Source: a bacterium
GTDB taxonomy: Bacteria > Pseudomonadota > Gammaproteobacteria > Pseudomonadales > Moraxellaceae
Reading direction: 5' to 3'
Assembly (NCBI GenBank): GCA_029945725.1
Contig: JAQSDB010000003.1
Span: 499,842 to 563,841, forward strand
Length of the DNA: 64,000 bases
Positions within the stretch are counted from its first letter, which is position 1. Every line of letters begins with the position of its first letter. The notes under the pieces were generated by a model that was not told where the DNA came from, made no database searches, and saw only the letters and a list, made by a program, of their open reading frames with translations. The position numbers and the translations under genes were made by a program. Positions 1 to 9,000 of the stretch are shown in pieces.

Positions 1-2087
1 CTGGAGCTGACGATAATGTCACCATTGTGTTTGCGCATGATGCCGTAGGAAACAGAAAGGCCAAGGCCCGTCCCTGAACCTACATCCTTGGTGGTGAAGA
101 ACGGCTCAAAAATACGGCTTTGTGTGCCGCTATCCATGCCGATGCCGTCATCATGAAATTCTGCGCACCACCAGGGGCCGTCAGCGCGTTGCTGCAATAC
201 GGTTTTTACCTGCAGCGTACCAAGTGGCGCTCCGCGCTGTTCTTTGCTGGCGCGTTCAAGTATGGCCTGACAGGCATTGACGGCAAGATTCATGAAGACC
301 TGGTTGAGCGCTGCCGGGTAACAGAACCCTGTCGCTTTTGGCTGTGCGCATTCGAGCCGGATGTCGATGCGATCCCCGTATTGGGCGCGTACCAGATTGA
401 GCGTGGCTTCAAGCCCGGCATCGGGGCTGGCAATCTGTGCCTCCGATTCATCAAGGCGCGAGAAGCTGCGCAGGTCGCCGACAATATGCGTAAGCCGGTC
501 GGTGCCATCGTGAATAAGGGCAAGCTGCTTTTCGAGTCTCTCAAAGCGGCTGTTGAGCTCGTTCACCAGGGAGGGATCACTGTTTTCATCGGTCAGCGTT
601 CTCAGGAATGCCTGCAGGCGATCAATGTCGCGCCCGATGTTTTCAGCCGCCAGGCGGGTGAAATTTGCCGGATTGTTGATTTCATGTGCGACGCCGGCAA
701 CCAGTCCGCCAAGGCTGGACATTTTTTCGGCTTGTACAAGCTGTTGCTGTGTGGAGATCAGGGCTGCATGTTTTTCGTTGACCGAGCCCAGGCTTTTGAG
801 CAGATCCTGTGTGCGCTCGTGGACCTTGAATTCAAGCGTACGATTATGCTCAATCAGTTGTTTTCGTGAGGCTGCCTCAAGCGCATTGTTTTCTTCTTTC
901 ATGTGGTTGATGCGATCAGCCAGTGCAAATGAAAAAAGTACAAGCTCGAAGGAAGAGCCTATTTGCACGGCATAGTTTGTCAGTACGGATGTGGGCAAAA
1001 TACCGAAATTTTGCAGAACATACAGAAGTATTCCGGAGACGTAGCAGCCGGAAGCAATGGTGAAATAGCGGGCAGCCTGATAGCCGCGTAACCACTGGCG
1101 GACGCCGGCAATGAGGCAGAGCACCACTATGACAAACGCAATGTACTGGCTGCTTTGGAAAAGATAGCTGTCATCGGCAAAAAATATGGAGATAAAAGCC
1201 ATGCTGGCGACGATAATAAATGTGAGGAAAAACTTGTCCAGTAACGGCCACTCACGCCTGAGATCAAGAAATTTACGGGTGAACTGGGCCTGGGCAAAAA
1301 GGCTCATGAAAGTGAACATGAGAAAGCCGGTATTCATCCAGATGGTATCGGGCCAGAAATAACGAAAACCGAGCCCGTTGACATCAAAGAAGGAAATGCC
1401 GAGGCCGCCCACGTAGAGTGTGTAATACAGGTAGATGCTCTCGCGGAGGGTGAAAAAGAGCACGAGGTTGTAGAGCAGCAGTGCAATCAGGGCCCCGTAA
1501 TAAAGCCCCAGCAGCAAGTGCCTGGTTTCTGTGCTGGCAATGCCGCTGGCCTCGCTGCTGAGCTGCAGATCAATATTGATGGTGCCGGCGCCATGCAGCT
1601 CGAGAAAATAGGTGTCGGTCTGTCCCGGGTGCGGCGTTAGCCGGAAGCCAAAAGCACGCGTGGGAAGCTCCCGGTGTTTGAATGGCAGCTTGTCGCCGGT
1701 CATGCTGGCGCTATAGCCGCCCCGGCCATCCGGGCGGTAGAGGGTGAAGTAATCGGTGAGCGGGTATTGTTGCCAGAGGGTATAGCTGGGGCGGTCGGCT
1801 TCCCGCCAGTTCACCCGCAGGCGTAGCCAGAAATGGTGTGGCGAGAAGCTGAAATTGGGTGTCGCACGCAGGCTGGGTGTAAAGGCGCTGTCCGGCAAGG
1901 TGGCGACATCGCGGATCGTCATTGTGCGGCTTTTATCTATGAGGACATCAATGTCCGTACCGAGATTGCGTTGCAGTTCACCGGCCCCTACCGTAACCAC
2001 GGCCGCCGCTGTGTGCCCGGCGGACAACAGCATGCTGATCCCCAGAAGCAGGATCAGCAGGTGGAGACAGCGGCGATGATGAGGCAT
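1..2087 (-). CDS. 7TM-DISM sensor histidine kinase (3' end outside window)
   Basis: Translating the minus strand from ATG 2087 gives an uninterrupted frame to the window edge (about 695 codons). The order is: signal peptide (residues 1-29), periplasmic 7TMR-DISMED2-like sensor domain (about 35-170), seven-helix 7TMR-DISM membrane domain (about 190-395), coiled coil (about 400-455), then a HisKA/HATPase kinase. The phospho-acceptor is His468 in AGVAHEINNPANF; an N box (LNQVFMNLAVNACQA), G1 box (DDGIGMD), F box (IFEPFFTTKD) and G2 box (GTGLGLS) follow. The GTGLGLS sits close to the edge, so only a short tail, or a fused receiver domain, is missing. ATG codons at 2111 and 2114 are in-frame alternatives; none has a convincing Shine-Dalgarno sequence. 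The family senses periplasmic, often carbohydrate-like, ligands; the ligand here cannot be read. Confidence 0.9.
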   Translation of the reverse strand, partial: MPHHRRCLHLLILLLGISMLLSAGHTAAAVVTVGAGELQRNLGTDIDVLIDKSRTMTIRDVATLPDSAFTPSLRATPNFSFSPHHFWLRLRVNWREADRPSYTLWQQYPLTDYFTLYRPDGRGGYSASMTGDKLPFKHRELPTRAFGFRLTPHPGQTDTYFLELHGAGTINIDLQLSSEASGIASTETRHLLLGLYYGALIALLLYNLVLFFTLRESIYLYYTLYVGGLGISFFDVNGLGFRYFWPDTIWMNTGFLMFTFMSLFAQAQFTRKFLDLRREWPLLDKFFLTFIIVASMAFISIFFADDSYLFQSSQYIAFVIVVLCLIAGVRQWLRGYQAARYFTIASGCYVSGILLYVLQNFGILPTSVLTNYAVQIGSSFELVLFSFALADRINHMKEENNALEAASRKQLIEHNRTLEFKVHERTQDLLKSLGSVNEKHAALISTQQQLVQAEKMSSLGGLVAGVAHEINNPANFTRLAAENIGRDIDRLQAFLRTLTDENSDPSLVNELNSRFERLEKQLALIHDGTDRLTHIVGDLRSFSRLDESEAQIASPDAGLEATLNLVRAQYGDRIDIRLECAQPKATGFCYPAALNQVFMNLAVNACQAILERASKEQRGAPLGTLQVKTVLQQRADGPWWCAEFHDDGIGMDSGTQSRIFEPFFTTKDVGSGTGLGLSVSYGIMRKHNGDIIVSS

Positions 2088-2328
2088 TGAGCGCTTTTGC
2101 AGTGGTGACATCATGAGAGAAAACACGCTGTGGTCGTGCAGATCAATTGTGGAGATTACGCTGCCAGCCGGTCAGCTGCTGCGCTCATGTCGTGAATTGT
2201 GCCTGTTTGTCGTGTTTGCCAGCAGACGGTCGTTTACGTTTCTTTATCACCAGGCCTACAATCCACCCGCTCGCGGTTCCGGCTTCAGTGCATCGGCTTT
2301 CGCTCCGGTTCGGGCAGGTACCGCTTCG

Positions 2329-2402
2329 GCGGGTGTAGTTCAATGGTAGAACTTCTGCTTCCCAAGCAGATAGCGTGGGTTCGATTCCCATCACCCGCTC
2401 CA
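2329..2402 (+). tRNA. glyU: tRNA-Gly, anticodon CCC
   Basis: The 74-nt segment folds as a complete cloverleaf. The acceptor GCGGGTG pairs with CACCCGC, the discriminator is T, and CCA is encoded at 2400-2402. The anticodon stem TCTGC/GCAGA encloses the loop TTCCCAA, giving anticodon CCC. The T arm contains GGTTCGATTCC. Apart from the anticodon stem it closely resembles E. coli tRNA-Gly(CCC). Confidence 0.96.
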
Positions 2403-2707
2403 ATGCCGCATATCCCGTGAAGACCTTTATCCCCTTGCTGTAAATAGTGCCAGCTCCTGCGCCCGCACTTGATCCGGACGCCGGATCCTCATCGCGGCCC
2501 CACTTTGTTGCTTTAGCGCCTTGATTCCTTCAGCGAACCCCTTGAAAGAACCCTTCGGGTAACCGGCCAGGCGCGCGGGTGCGGGACAAGGCCGATGAAA
2601 TCGGCTGATGGCATGAGCTTGAGGAGGACGGGGTCAGCTCTGGTAGTGGTGATGCAGCCACTGCGTTGCTGCCCCATCAATGAAATATTGTCAGCACGGA
2701 GAGGCTG
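2403..2707. other. Intergenic stretch without a recognisable gene
   Basis: About 305 bp between tRNA-Gly and the hydrolase stop codon. No credible ORF, RNA or terminator with a T run was found. It contains a perfect 7-bp inverted repeat (GATCCGG / CCGGATC, 2471-2487) with a 3-nt loop. Confidence 0.6.
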
Positions 2708-3535
2708 TCACGGCGGGCCGGGATAGAGCTCGGCCCATTTCTCTGCCCAGCAGCATTGGTGATCGAAACCCTCGATGATGCGCAAGGCGGGCTGCCGGTC
2801 TTTAGGGAAGCGCGCTGCATAGCGGTACGCGACCTCGGGCGTGATTGTGATGTCGCGCGCGCCCACAAAATGCAGCTGTGGCACGTCGACCAGATCCTGC
2901 CATGCATCCGGCGGATTGAGTGAATGCTTCAGCGGCGTGATCTTGTTTATGCGCGCCCAGGCCTCGGGATCAAGATTGCCTGCAACGCTGACCAGCAGGG
3001 AGACATCCTTGCGCCTTGCAGTGGCCAGCGTCACCACGGCACCGCCGCCGGAGTAGCCCACCAGCACCAGATGCCGGGCCCGGAAACGCTGCTTGAGTTG
3101 GTCAATCGCGAGGTTGGTTGCCGTTATTACTTCTGCGGCAAAGCGACTATCGGTCCACCAGGTGTTGCGACAATTCCTGGCATCATCCGCACTCACATAC
3201 TGGCAGGGGCGCGCCAGATAGGCTGCTGTTCCCCGGGGCTGCTGCAGCGCCATGGCAAGCGCCATGGCGTGCATGGGAGTTGGGTCCTGTGAGGGCTGGG
3301 ATCGAGTGATCCAGGACAGGCCGTCACCCTCGACATAAACGGTCAGGGTATCAACATCCGCGAGGTGTCGTGGTGCAAATGCGGCAAGTACAAAGGGGCC
3401 GGCCTGCAGCCGTAACGGCTCCCACTCCGAGCCCGCCGCCATATGCTCTGCGTTATGCCGGCGTATTTCGGGTGAAAGGTCGGCACAGCCACTGACGACC
3501 AGCAGAACCAGTCCCCAGCAGGCATGTCGCAACAT
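2708..3535 (-). CDS. Lipoprotein alpha/beta hydrolase
   Basis: A 275-residue protein with a lipoprotein signal peptide: charged start, hydrophobic run and a VVSGC lipobox, so Cys17 would be lipidated. The nucleophile elbow GYSGGG (Ser162) lies in an alpha/beta-hydrolase context, and a late His in GFDHQCCW (about residue 255) could complete the triad with an Asp in the VGARDITITPEV region. A serine-hydrolase or esterase activity at the cell envelope is therefore likely; the substrate is unknown. The start ATG lies 2 nt after the stop of the TPR-sulfotransferase, so the two are probably co-transcribed and translationally linked. Confidence 0.8.
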   Translation of the reverse strand: MLRHACWGLVLLVVSGCADLSPEIRRHNAEHMAAGSEWEPLRLQAGPFVLAAFAPRHLADVDTLTVYVEGDGLSWITRSQPSQDPTPMHAMALAMALQQPRGTAAYLARPCQYVSADDARNCRNTWWTDSRFAAEVITATNLAIDQLKQRFRARHLVLVGYSGGGAVVTLATARRKDVSLLVSVAGNLDPEAWARINKITPLKHSLNPPDAWQDLVDVPQLHFVGARDITITPEVAYRYAARFPKDRQPALRIIEGFDHQCCWAEKWAELYPGPP

Positions 3536-3537
3536 GG

Positions 3538-5676
3538 CTAGGACTGTGCCGGCACCAGATCGCCCAGAGTCTCCAGCAAGGGCCCGAGATACGGTTCATA
3601 TTTGCGCCAGCGCTCGACCGATGAGTTGTAGATGGGCTGACGGACCTGTGCAACGCTGGCTGTCCGGACGTTGCGCTCGGTCTTGTGCGACTCAAGGCAG
3701 GCATCGTTCCACTCCAGTCCGCACCAGGCAATCAGCGCACGTGCCTGATTCTCGTTGTCGGCCACCAGCTCCTCATACTGAACCTCATAGAAGGCATCTG
3801 CCGGCAGCACCGAGCGCCAGTGCTCCATGAGTGCTTCATAGCTCCGGTAATACCGCGCCATTTCGACAAGGTCATAGCTCTGGTGCTGGCTCCTGTTGAA
3901 CAGGCGAGTGAATCCGGAAAGGCAGACATCCACCGGGTTGCGTTTGACATGAATGATCTTGGCATTGGGCAGCATCAGGTGAATCAGGCCCAGGCAATTG
4001 AAATTGGCCGGCATTTTGTCAGTGATGTGGCGGGCCGACGGATTGCGTGCCTGAACACTGGCGACATACTTTTCGCCGCGCATGCGTAATTCATCGGGAG
4101 TGATGCCCTTGACCGAGAAGGGATATTCGCCCGGCGTGCCGTCCCTGTTTATGCAGGCCACTTCAAGCAGGTCGTGCAGTTCGCCAGCGCCATGTACCAG
4201 GGGATGGCTCGCAATAATCTGTTCGGTCAGTGTCGTACCGGAACGGGGCATGCCCAGAACGAAAATGGGAAGATCGGAAGGGCATCCGTTGCCGCGCAAG
4301 CTGTCGATCGTATCGCGACTGAAAGATTCAATGATGTTGCGGACGGTGAGCTCATTGCCTTCGGCGCTGTACTGGATGTGCTTGCGTTTGAGGCTGCACC
4401 CCTTCAGGTAATGGGAAAATGCACTCTCGTACTGCCTGGTGTCGTCATAGCATTTGCCGAGTGCAAAATGCAGGGACATTGCCCTTGTATCTGACATGTC
4501 GCCAATCTTGTCGGCTTCATGCACCAGTACCGCCATGTTTTCGTCGCCGTCTTTGACTTTCTTTACCTGGGTCAGTGACAGGCGGGCTGCCAGGCAATCA
4601 GGCTCCAGGCTGAGCGCATGAAGAAAGGCGGCTTCCGACGCATCCATCTTGCCTTCTTCCATCAGCAACTGGCCCCTGCCGAGGTGGGCACTAACCAGTG
4701 TGGCGTCCAGAGCTAGTGCTTTTGCATAGGCCATCTCGGCCTTCTCGGGATGGCCATTCTCGATATGGATGCCTCCCAGCAGGCTGTATATTTCGGCCTT
4801 CTCCGGGTTGAGGGCCAGTGCCCGGTTGGCCATGGCCTCGGCCTCATCCAGATTTCTCTGCTCCTGATGCAGGCGGGCCAGTCCCTGATAGGCCTCGGGA
4901 TAGTCCGGCTTGAGTGCAAGCGCACGGTTGAAGGCGATCAGCGCCTTGTCGAACTGCTCGAGCAATAGAAAGGCGTTGCCGATATTGCAATGGGCTTCTG
5001 CATAGTTCGGATTGATCCTGAGCGCGCCAAGCAGAATCTCAAGCGCCTCTTCCGGCTTGTCTTGCTCGCAGAGCACGGCGCCGAGGTTGTTGATCGACTC
5101 CATATGCTGTGGTGCAACCGCCAGTGCCTTGCGGTACCAGGCAACCGCTCCTTCCTTGTCCTTGCGCTCTCGCCGGATGCTGCCCATGTTGTTCAGTGCG
5201 GCCACCAGCCCGGGGTCAAGCGACAGGGCGCGCAGCTGGCAGGCTTCGGCCTCGTCGTACTCCTTGCGGTCGTAATGCGCGATGCCCAGATTGCTCTGCG
5301 CCGATGCAGCCGCAGGATCAAGTGCCGTTGCCATCCGGCCGTGCTTGATTGCCTCGTCCAGCCGGCCGACAGACCGGCACATTTCTCCCAGGTTCGAAAA
5401 GAACTGCGGCACCGTCGGCAAGCTCTTGATGGCTTTGCTGATCAGCCCGATGGCGTCTTCAGTCTTGCCTGCCTGATGGGCAATCACGCCCAGCAGGTGC
5501 AGGGCAAAAGCGTGCCCGGGCTGCGCCTCAAGAATATGACGTAGCTGCACTTCCGCCTGTTGCAGGCGGCCAGCCGCATGGTGCTGGCTGGCAAGATCCA
5601 TGGCCCGATCGAGAGTGATCTTTTGCGGGGCCGCTGCAGCGGAGGGTTGCGTGGCGTTGCTCGTGGCTTCTGGCAT
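3538..5676 (-). CDS. TPR-repeat sulfotransferase family protein
   Basis: About 712 residues from ATG 5676; the open frame extends to GTG 5778 but the extra 34 residues look untranslated. Residues about 20-400 are tandem tetratricopeptide repeats (recurring A-x-x-NLG / EAI / AL-x-P patterns). The C-terminal third is a sulfotransferase fold. The PAPS 5'-phosphosulfate loop is FVLGMPRSGTTLTEQ at about 471-485, and a 3'-phosphate-binding segment reads IIHVKRNPVDVCLS. The TPR part would present a protein or glycan acceptor to a cytoplasmic PAPS-dependent transferase. The gene heads an operon with the lipoprotein hydrolase and faces away from the repeat autotransporter. The acceptor is unknown; Tyr, sugar and lipid substrates all occur in the superfamily. 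Confidence 0.82.
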   Translation of the reverse strand: MPEATSNATQPSAAAAPQKITLDRAMDLASQHHAAGRLQQAEVQLRHILEAQPGHAFALHLLGVIAHQAGKTEDAIGLISKAIKSLPTVPQFFSNLGEMCRSVGRLDEAIKHGRMATALDPAAASAQSNLGIAHYDRKEYDEAEACQLRALSLDPGLVAALNNMGSIRRERKDKEGAVAWYRKALAVAPQHMESINNLGAVLCEQDKPEEALEILLGALRINPNYAEAHCNIGNAFLLLEQFDKALIAFNRALALKPDYPEAYQGLARLHQEQRNLDEAEAMANRALALNPEKAEIYSLLGGIHIENGHPEKAEMAYAKALALDATLVSAHLGRGQLLMEEGKMDASEAAFLHALSLEPDCLAARLSLTQVKKVKDGDENMAVLVHEADKIGDMSDTRAMSLHFALGKCYDDTRQYESAFSHYLKGCSLKRKHIQYSAEGNELTVRNIIESFSRDTIDSLRGNGCPSDLPIFVLGMPRSGTTLTEQIIASHPLVHGAGELHDLLEVACINRDGTPGEYPFSVKGITPDELRMRGEKYVASVQARNPSARHITDKMPANFNCLGLIHLMLPNAKIIHVKRNPVDVCLSGFTRLFNRSQHQSYDLVEMARYYRSYEALMEHWRSVLPADAFYEVQYEELVADNENQARALIAWCGLEWNDACLESHKTERNVRTASVAQVRQPIYNSSVERWRKYEPYLGPLLETLGDLVPAQS

Positions 5677-6034
5677 GGCGGGAATGGCTCGGCAGTGACT
5701 GGGCGCCGCAATAAAGGGCGCCCGGCAGGTATCGGGTAGGCCGGAATTGTGCCAGCGGCCGCAAGAATGCTCCACCACTATGAATCGTGCAAAACGCTGC
5801 CCTGACGGGTTGGTCGTGCAAGGAGCTGCCTCAGGGGCACTGAGGGCGATTCAGGCCGCTGACCGGACGGCACAGGAATGACGGGTCGCTTTTTTGATCT
5901 TGAGCAACTGGACGACGTATTTCTTTCAACTATAAAGGTTCTTGTTGATTGCGGTACCAGATATGGCTTGCTAGCCTACAGGACTAACAAAAGCTTGCAT
6001 CTTGTACACATTTTATAAACAAAAGGAGTTGCTC
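5677..6034. promoter_or_regulatory. Divergent regulatory region: sulfotransferase operon / autotransporter
   Basis: About 358 bp separating two divergent transcription units. An AT-rich patch around 5920-6020 contains a TATAAA-like element at 5931 and a strong ribosome site AAAGGAG at about 6022-6028, set 6-7 nt before ATG 6035. No confident -35/-10 pair or operator palindrome could be identified. Confidence 0.4.
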
Positions 6035-9000
6035 ATGAAGCCTTCGAGCCCGGCTAACTGGAAGCGCACTGCGCTGAATACGGCGGTCAGCATCGCCATT
6101 GCGTCTTTTACCCCCATGGTGATGGCTGCCAGTCAGACCATCTCCACCGCTACCACCACCGGAATCGTGCTGACGGCAACTGACTCTGCCACGGTCACCG
6201 GCACAGGCTCGGTGAATGCAACCACGGCAGCCCCGGTTTATGTTAATGGCAGCGCCACTGGCGTCACCATCAACAACAGCGGCACGATTGAATCACCCAA
6301 TTATTCCGCGATCGTAGTGGATGGTGCAGCGGCACATACCACCATCACGAACCAGGCTGGCGGCGTTATCAGTGCAACGGGCTCAGATGCTGCTGTTTAT
6401 TTCGGCGGCAACCTTGATGGCGGCGTCACCAATAGTGGCAGCATCTCCTCGACAGGCAATGGCTATGCCGCCGGGATTTATGCCGATGGCGACGTGACCG
6501 GCAAAATCAGCAACACGGCTACCGGCAGCATCAGCGCCAGTGCCAGCAGCGCAGGTGCATCCGCTTACGGCATCTATACCGGCAGCCTGTCCTCTGCAGG
6601 CGCTTCAATCAGCAATGCCGGCACCATCAGTGCCAGCGCCGAAGCAACCTGGTCGGCAACTGCATATGGCATCAGCACAGGCGCTCTTTCCGGCGCTGAC
6701 ACGGCCATTACCAACAGCGGCACCATCACGGCCTCGGCCTATAACTACAACGACGAACGCGCCTATGCCTATGGCATTGATACCGGCGATTTGTCTGGCG
6801 CCAAAGCAGCCATCAACAATACCGGCACCATCAATGCCACGGTTGGCGCAGAGAGTTCCACTGCCTATGCCTATGGCATCACTACCGGCAACCTGAGCGG
6901 TGCGGGTGCAGCCATTACCAACTCCGGCACCATCAATGCCACCGCTACTGCCTCCAATGATCGCGTGTATGCCCGCGGCATCAGTGCAGGCGATCTGGGG
7001 GACAATACCCACATCACCAATAGCGGCACCATCAATGCGGCTGCAGAGGGTTACAGGAGTGCCGGGGCCTATGGCATAGCCGCCGGCTCTCTGGGCGCTG
7101 GCGCCAGTATTGCCAACAGTGGCAACATCAATGCCACCGTCACCAACGATCTTCATTACAACGATGGCAGGGCCTATGGCATTTCTGCCGGCAGCCTGGG
7201 TGATGCCGCGAGCATCATCAATACCGGCAGCATTACCGCCTCACTCCTTGATGCCCACACCAATGCCTCCGGTTATGCCTATGGCATTTATACGGGTGAG
7301 CTGGCGGGTGCCAAGGCTTCCGTGACCAACGGCACTACCGGCAAGATCACCGTAACGGCGGAAAGCCAATACCATCTGGCGATTGCCACCGGCATTCAGA
7401 CCGGCTATCTGAGCGGCGATGGCGCCACTCTGAGCAACCTTGGCGACATCACGGTCAGCGCTGCAACCGGCGTTGGCAGTGGCAGTGGCAGTAGTTGTTG
7501 CAGCAGTAATTTTGCCCTTGCCTATGGCATGGCGGCCAACGGTCTGGGCGCCAACACACACGTCCTTAATAGTGGCAGCATCAATGTCACTGCAGCAGCT
7601 CCTCATACCTATAGCAGTGCCTCAGGCATCAGCCTTGGAAGTCTGGGCACTGGCGCTACCGTCACCAACAGCAGCACGGGCAAGATTGCAGCGGCTGCGA
7701 CAGGCTATGCCGGTGCAACAGCACATGGGATTAGGGCGGGTTATCTGGGCGAAGGCGCTGTCATCAGCAACAGCGGAACGATTGATGCCTCTGCGACCAG
7801 CGTCCATGGCAACGCCGATGCCTATGGCATCAGCACTTATGGCGCAGGCAGCGGCTCTCCTCTCGTGGCTCCGGTTACTATCGGCAATGCCACTATCACC
7901 AACAATGGCAGCATCTCCGTCACCGCTGTTTCACAGAATAGTGGCAGGGCTAATGCCTATGGCATCACCAGCTCGGGCACTCTGGGTGCCGGCGCTACCG
8001 TCACCAACAGCAGCACAGGCAAGATTGCGGCGACTGCGACGGGCTATAACGGCGCATCAGCACAAGGGATTCATTCGGGTTATCTGGGCGATGGTGCTGT
8101 TGTCAGCAACAGCGGAACGATTGATGCCTCTGCGACCGCCCTCCATGGCAACGCTTATGCCTATGGCATCAGCACTGATGGTGCAGGCAGTGGTTCTTGC
8201 GGTTCCTGCGCATCCGTCCTCTTCACCCCGGTTACTGCCGGCAATACCACTATGGCCAACAGCGGCAGCATCTCCGTCACCGCTGAGGCGCTGGCAAGTG
8301 GCGCGGCAAATGCCTATGGCATCAGTTCTGGCTACGTAGGTGACGACAGCAAGATCAGCAACACGGGCAGCATCGCTGTTACGGCATTTGGTGATCATGG
8401 TGACGCCGCCTATGCCTATGCCTATGGCATTACCAGCGGCGATCTGGGCGCAAATGCCGCCATCACCAACAGCAAGACCGGCAATATCAGTGCCACAGCC
8501 AAGGGCTACTACACGGCTACTGCTTATGGCATTGACACCGGCAGCCTGAAGGGCGGCGCCAGTGTCACCAACAACGGTACCATCAGTGTCTCTGCCATCA
8601 GCCAGAGTGACGAAGCGAATGCCTATGGTATTTCGGTGAGTGGCAGCGCCAGCAGCAGCCCGGTTCCTCTGGCCGCTCCGGTGCTCAGCAACATCACCAT
8701 CACCAATACCGGCACCATCACGGCGGCAGCGCGTGCAAACAACAGTAATGCCTATGCCTATGGCATCAGCTCCGGCGACCTGGCCGGCACCGTCAGCAAC
8801 AGCGGTTCCATCACCGCCACAGCTGATGGCAGTGACTATGCCAGCGCCTATGGTCTGGATCTGGGCAACCTTGGCGCCAGCTCCACTGTTACCAACTCCG
8901 GTACCATCACGGTCAATGCCAATGCACATAATGGTTCTGCCTATGCCTACGGCATCAGCACTGGTTATCTGGGCGACGGCACCAAGCTGACCAACAGCGG

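Noticed and set aside
120-869. 249-codon + strand frame
   Set aside because: Antisense shadow of the sensor kinase, whose H, N, G1, F and G2 boxes are intact on the minus strand.
2329-2402. tRNA-Gly as an integration site
   Set aside because: No duplicated 3' tRNA end, integrase or composition change was found nearby.
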